From IMG/VR virus record IMGVR_UViG_3300025108_000338, positions 1 to 25,931 of that record: a DNA stretch of 25,931 nt; one strand, written 5' to 3'. Both the position numbers and the translations under genes were made by a program. Below the pieces are notes generated by a model. It was not told the origin of the DNA. It did no database searches and saw nothing but the letters and a program-made list of their open reading frames with translations. Source of the stretch: a virus. Numbering within the stretch: the stretch's first letter is position 1; each line of letters starts with the position of its first letter. This document shows, piece by piece, positions 22,698-25,931 of the stretch.

Positions 22698-22726
22698 AAT
22701 ATACAAATAAATTGTATATAAATCAA
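22698..22726 (-). promoter_or_regulatory. Candidate promoter of the replication operon
   Basis: Read leftward, TTGATT (22726-22721) and TATATT (22703-22698) match sigma70 -35 and -10 boxes in 4 and 5 of 6 bases, with an exact 17-base spacer. The expected start near 22691 leaves a 5' leader of about 42 bases before the ATG at 22648. It lies in the only long gap of the leftward block. The -10 sequence is the same as in the candidate promoter at 672-700. Confidence 0.45.
22699..22719. repeat. Palindrome over the promoter, ATACA-N7-TGTAT type (copy 2)
   Basis: ATATACAA (22699-22706) and TTGTATAT (22712-22719) are perfect inverted complements around five bases. The inner 17 bases (22701-22717) have the form ATACA-N7-TGTAT, as at 690-706. 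Here the palindrome overlaps the -10 box and spacer of the leftward promoter, where a dimeric repressor would act. Confidence 0.45.
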
Positions 22727-22727
22727 C

Positions 22728-22793
22728 AACTAATATGCGGGTCTACTTGTAAGTAGTGGATATAGATGAGGTATAATAACCCGCATGTTAGTT
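22728..22793. repeat. 15-bp inverted repeat with a nested hairpin between the E1-like gene and the replication promoter
   Basis: Bases 22728-22742 and 22779-22793 pair over 15 positions with one G-U or mismatch at the sixth; the inner 8 (ATGCGGGT/ACCCGCAT) are GC-rich. The 36-base loop begins with a second perfect stem, CTACTT-GT-AAGTAG (22743-22756), stacked on the first, and ends with TATAAT (22772-22777). It starts eight bases past the stop of the E1-like gene and ends one base before the -35 box of the replication promoter. It may be an mRNA 3' structure, an operator, or a structured replication or polymerase recognition site. No T-run follows on either strand. Confidence 0.6.
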
Positions 22794-22800
22794 TATTTAT

Positions 22801-23451
22801 TTAACTTACAAATCCTGTAGAGTTTAATGACATTGTTTGAAAATTAAAAGAAAATTCTTTCAAGTAAGGTTCTTCTTTAATAATCTGTTTTATATTATTA
22901 CATATAAAACTACCTGTCATATTACTACAGTAACTAGTAGCTCTGGCATTGCAAGGATCATCATCACCTTCATCATCGCTATACCAATGTGATTTGTATT
23001 GTGATAGAGTAGGTTGTTTCAAAGTATACTGTTGATAATGTTCAGCACCCATTCTTCCGTCTATAAGAACGTCTGGTTTTTTATCTTTGATTATATTTTG
23101 AACTGCTTCTAATCTATCTTTCATTGAGTCAAATCCTAGTATGACTATGTTTTTATCTTCTGGTTGATATCTTTCAAACCTTTGATTATAACACTCTACA
23201 TCTATTGAAGGATTAATAGCAATCAATCTATCTTTTAATGCATCTACTTTGGATTTATTTAAATCATTTCTATCATATATTGAAACTCCTATGTTAGGAC
23301 TTTCTACTATATCCATATCATAAAGATAGATACGACTTGCACCCATCTTTACTAATGTTACAGCTGCGGCACTACCTATAGCACCGCAACCTAAGAAATG
23401 ATATGCATACTCATCGAAACTATTTATTATTCCTGAGTATCTTTCATTCAT
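22801..23451 (-). CDS. E1/ThiF-like ubiquitin-activating-type adenylyltransferase
   Basis: This 216-residue Rossmann-fold protein has the ThiF/E1 nucleotide-binding start FLGCGAIGS (G21, G23, G26). The strand end IYLYDMDIVESPN follows (D45, D47, N53), then K66 and K68 in LNKSKVDALKDRL, INP, D108 in GFDSMKDR, and D131-G-R-M. Such enzymes adenylate the C-terminal glycine of a ubiquitin-like protein. C167 and C175 precede MTGSFICNNIKQII, where E1-like proteins often have their cysteines. The usual N-L-x-R-Q after the second Asp is replaced by N-I-G-V-S, so the catalytic arginine must come from elsewhere or activity is altered. It is short compared with MoeB/ThiF. The ATG overlaps the JAMM gene stop by four bases (ATGA), so the two are coupled. 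Confidence 0.82.
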   Translation of the reverse strand: MNERYSGIINSFDEYAYHFLGCGAIGSAAAVTLVKMGASRIYLYDMDIVESPNIGVSIYDRNDLNKSKVDALKDRLIAINPSIDVECYNQRFERYQPEDKNIVILGFDSMKDRLEAVQNIIKDKKPDVLIDGRMGAEHYQQYTLKQPTLSQYKSHWYSDDEGDDDPCNARATSYCSNMTGSFICNNIKQIIKEEPYLKEFSFNFQTMSLNSTGFVS

Positions 23452-24317
23452 TTAAAACTCCCTTCCCATGTTGTTTGTTCTACCATGGTATTTATGTCAA
23501 AGTTTGTTCCTTTGCTGTATATGTATGAATCAGCTAATACTATATTAATTACTGAATCTAACATAACCTTGTCAAGAACACCTACTCTTAACTCACTCTT
23601 CTTTGCACCGAGCTTTCTATTTAAATTACCTAATCGTTTACGACACATGCTGTAATCATCATCCATAGTATAATCTTGTAAGATATCATCTATTTCTGCT
23701 TCAAGTTGTACTTTTTCTTCGTCTTCTTTATCTGCCCACAACTGAACTTGATTCTTAGTTATTTTACGACTTGTATCCCAATTACTACCCCAACCTACAC
23801 TAGTTTTTATAACTGATGATGGTTTTGTACATAACTCTGCCACATTGTCACTAATATACTTAGGCATTTCTACAGTTTTACTTTCTATTTCTACTACTGT
23901 ATCAACTTGCGTACCTGTTTTCCAGTCACTTATGCGTAGTATCTGTTCTTCTTTTAGGTTTATAACTAATGAAAAGTCATAGTCAGTATGTTGATCTTGT
24001 TCAATAGCAGTAGTATCTGTAGCTGACCAAAATACACCCATAGTATGATGACTATGCCACCAGCATAGCCAATAAGGTTCTTTACCATGTTTAATTTCTG
24101 TTTCAGTAAAGTACTTACCCATTGCTTCTTTAGTTATATCTGTATTACCAGCTGTAATTTCTTGCTCTAGTATTACAGGTTCAGTGAATACAAATTGATT
24201 ATTTATATACTTAACAACCATATATCCACCTATTTCACTTTGATATTCATCCCAAGCATGTCTAGCATAGTGTTGTAATGTTGTCCAATCTTCATTAGAC
24301 ATTATGAATTTACTCAT
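23448..24317 (-). CDS. JAMM/JAB metallo-isopeptidase (deubiquitinase-like)
   Basis: This 289-residue protein has an intact JAMM zinc site: E28 in SEIGGYM, then H88-x-H90-x7-S98-x2-D101 in WWHSHHTMGVFWSATD, exactly the family pattern. JAB proteases cut isopeptide or peptide bonds after ubiquitin-like modifiers and can also mature their precursors. The protease domain fills residues 1-150. The C-terminal part has an acidic helical stretch (about 195-240) and unknown segments that may bind a partner. AGAGG lies upstream of the ATG at 24317, one base after the preceding stop, and its stop overlaps the E1-like ATG. This is not beside tail genes, so the lambda gpK type of JAB protein is unlikely. 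Confidence 0.88.
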   Translation of the reverse strand: MSKFIMSNEDWTTLQHYARHAWDEYQSEIGGYMVVKYINNQFVFTEPVILEQEITAGNTDITKEAMGKYFTETEIKHGKEPYWLCWWHSHHTMGVFWSATDTTAIEQDQHTDYDFSLVINLKEEQILRISDWKTGTQVDTVVEIESKTVEMPKYISDNVAELCTKPSSVIKTSVGWGSNWDTSRKITKNQVQLWADKEDEEKVQLEAEIDDILQDYTMDDDYSMCRKRLGNLNRKLGAKKSELRVGVLDKVMLDSVINIVLADSYIYSKGTNFDINTMVEQTTWEGSFK

Positions 24318-24318
24318 T

Positions 24319-25931
24319 TTAACCTCTTTCCATTAATTGTTGTTCCATAGCAGTCATTATTTCTGATGCTGATTGAACTGTTATTGTTTCATTATCTGTT
24401 CCAAATGGTAAGTCAGATTCTTCTGCATAAACAAATGGTTCATTTAGATTGTCTATAACTTCATCTAAAGTTGAATCATTGCTTTGTTCTACAGTTTCTT
24501 CTACTTTAAATAATCCTTTCATTTTGTAAGGACTATCTTCACCATATACTGTATTTAACACTCTAACCATGTCATTATATAAACCATAGTTTCTAGTAAG
24601 ACATTTATCTGTATCTAACATATCTACAGATGCTTGTATACTGTCAAACAAATAGTTTTGTAATTGTTCTACATGAAATGGCTCTACTGTATCTATAGTT
24701 AAGTCAGGATCACAAACATCTCTAAGCTGCATAATAGAAGGTATCCAATTCTTGTCTGTAAATTCCCAGCCAAATGTATACACTTCACTATCATCATCCC
24801 ACTTATAACCTAGCTCTTTTACAAATACAGCATTAGACATGCTTTGATGTCTCCAACTACTATCAGTAGCATAAGGTCCTGGCTTATGAACATTAGATAC
24901 ACCATGCATAGATAATACATTTTCATGCATAGTTTTAATTAACATCTGACCTGAATCTATTAAGATTCTTTCATCCCATTGATCTGCTGGTAATGTAGTT
25001 AAACTATAACTAATATTGTTTAATGGATTAGTAGTTGTTATGCAATAAGTTTGCCATTGATCTAATAATCTTACTAAATCTACAAAATCTAATCTTGTAA
25101 AGGCATCTTTTATTTCATTATCCATATTACCATAACATACATTTTTCCCATTGAGCTCAAGATCAAACATTCTTAATGTTTCTGCACCATTGTTGCCACT
25201 TACAAATGGATGTTTAATATTATTGCTTTCTGAGTAATGTGATGAAATATGATTAGCAAATCTAAAATGTTGTCTGTTAGTAGACAAACCATTAGATATT
25301 AGATATCTATCTATTTCATTTTCTATGTTATATTTACTACCTGAATATAATGTATTATGATTTAACTGATCAAAGCTTTTAACTTGTAACTCTTGAAACA
25401 AAAGATACAATGGTATATTGAAAGATAAATATAAATCATCTTCTAAATTTACTACACCATAAGCTTCTATATCAGGCTTATCTACATTCACTACTGTTAT
25501 TTTAGGATTTTTGTATTTTAAATTTAAACATACATTACCTGTTAGAAACTTTAACATATCTTTTTGTGATGATGTTAATGATTCATCTGTTAACCTATCG
25601 AATGTTTGATATTCAAAATAAAATTCATGCTCTAAGTTAGGTACTAAATCAAATATTAACTTTGCTTCATTTACTTTGTCTTTAAATAAACTAAAAGTAT
25701 TATTTATAGTTTCTTTAGCAACTTCAAGATCTCTATCTGTTGTAATGCCTTGATTTCTAAGAACTTTTAATTGATTTTCTATATTAATTAACGCTCTTTT
25801 AAAATTCTTTTTATTCCAAGACATATGCTCATCTCTGTTAAACATAGTTTCTAAGCTACCAGTTTTGTTGTATTGATGAAGTCTTGTAATTAATACTTCT
25901 TTTACAATTTCTTTGTATCCTGGTTGCCATC
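24319..25931 (-). CDS. Large protein with an E2-like patch, 5' end outside window; partner of the JAMM and E1-like genes
   Basis: The frame is open from its stop at 24319 to the right edge. The in-frame ATG at 25845 has no ribosome site, and 28 clean codons precede it in the window (WQPGYKEIVKEVLITRLHQY...), so the true start is probably outside. Counting from that ATG, K211-H212-P213-F lies 25 residues before N232-G-K-N-V-C237-Y-G. This resembles the H-P-N ... G-x-I-C-L signature of E2 (Ubc) enzymes, with C237 as candidate active cysteine. The Y-P-x-x-P-P loop of classical E2s is not seen. The C-terminal 250 residues are unassigned and end in an acidic tail. It is read directly before the JAMM gene, one base apart. 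The E2 call is inference from a short motif plus neighbours. Confidence 0.55.
   Translation of the reverse strand, partial: WQPGYKEIVKEVLITRLHQYNKTGSLETMFNRDEHMSWNKKNFKRALINIENQLKVLRNQGITTDRDLEVAKETINNTFSLFKDKVNEAKLIFDLVPNLEHEFYFEYQTFDRLTDESLTSSQKDMLKFLTGNVCLNLKYKNPKITVVNVDKPDIEAYGVVNLEDDLYLSFNIPLYLLFQELQVKSFDQLNHNTLYSGSKYNIENEIDRYLISNGLSTNRQHFRFANHISSHYSESNNIKHPFVSGNNGAETLRMFDLELNGKNVCYGNMDNEIKDAFTRLDFVDLVRLLDQWQTYCITTTNPLNNISYSLTTLPADQWDERILIDSGQMLIKTMHENVLSMHGVSNVHKPGPYATDSSWRHQSMSNAVFVKELGYKWDDDSEVYTFGWEFTDKNWIPSIMQLRDVCDPDLTIDTVEPFHVEQLQNYLFDSIQASVDMLDTDKCLTRNYGLYNDMVRVLNTVYGEDSPYKMKGLFKVEETVEQSNDSTLDEVIDNLNEPFVYAEESDLPFGTDNETITVQSASEIMTAMEQQLMERG

Noticed and set aside
23448-24317. JAMM protein as a lambda gpK-like tail-tip peptidase
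   Set aside because: No NlpC/P60 domain and no tail genes nearby; it is coupled to an E1-like gene instead.

Overview
The window reads as part of a lytic, tailed, AT-rich bacteriophage genome, most likely a podovirus-like marine phage. Genes are packed with 1-20 nt overlaps. There are two convergent gene blocks, strong AGGAGG/GGAGAG ribosome binding sites, and A/T-ending codons (AGA, TTA, AAA). The strong Shine-Dalgarno sites argue against a Bacteroidetes host and fit an AT-rich proteobacterium. A SAR11-type marine alphaproteobacterium is only a guess. No tRNA, CRISPR array, insertion sequence, integrase or repressor gene was found.

Positions 1-17999 (+ strand) form the late block. In order it holds the end of a membrane-anchored coiled-coil protein, a secreted thioredoxin-fold protein without cysteines at the active site, and a lysine-rich protein. 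Then come a basic hydrophobic protein, two small helical proteins, a calcineurin-like metallophosphatase, and a large beta-rich neck/tail protein. The block continues with a GH24 (T4-type) lysozyme and two helical internal-virion-type proteins, and ends with a giant 3121-residue protein. Residues about 860-1450 of the giant protein carry what I read as the catalytic core of a two-barrel RNA polymerase: an R-x-P strand, a D-x-D-x-D metal loop, and downstream helices as in RDR/QDE-1/YonO/crAss-phage gp66 enzymes. It would be a virion-packaged polymerase injected with the DNA.

Positions 18000-18227 are a non-coding, stem-rich stretch between the two converging blocks. It has a 13-bp closing stem around several hairpins, plus a separate 10-bp hairpin.

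Positions 18228-22648 (- strand) form the replication/recombination block. It is read from a promoter near 22700 and encodes an ETSAVGRALA-type annealing protein, a small unknown, an SSB-like protein, and a possible winged-helix protein. A primase-helicase fusion (archaeo-eukaryotic primase plus SF4 helicase), a PD-(D/E)XK nuclease and several small proteins follow, the last a four-cysteine zinc-binding protein.

Positions 22649-22800 are a regulatory intergenic region. It holds a promoter with an ATACA-N7-TGTAT palindrome (the same palindrome sits at a candidate promoter near 690) and a 15-bp inverted repeat with a nested hairpin.

Positions 22801-25931 (- strand) are a three-gene set: a large protein that runs off the right edge and has an E2-like H-P...G-x-x-V-C patch, then a JAMM/JAB isopeptidase with all metal ligands, then an E1/ThiF-like adenylyltransferase. 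Together they look like a phage-borne ubiquitin-like conjugation/deconjugation pathway.

A plausible scheme, by inference: the packaged polymerase enters with the genome and transcribes the leftward replication block and the ubiquitin-like set. The rightward block is then transcribed late to build virions and lyse the cell.
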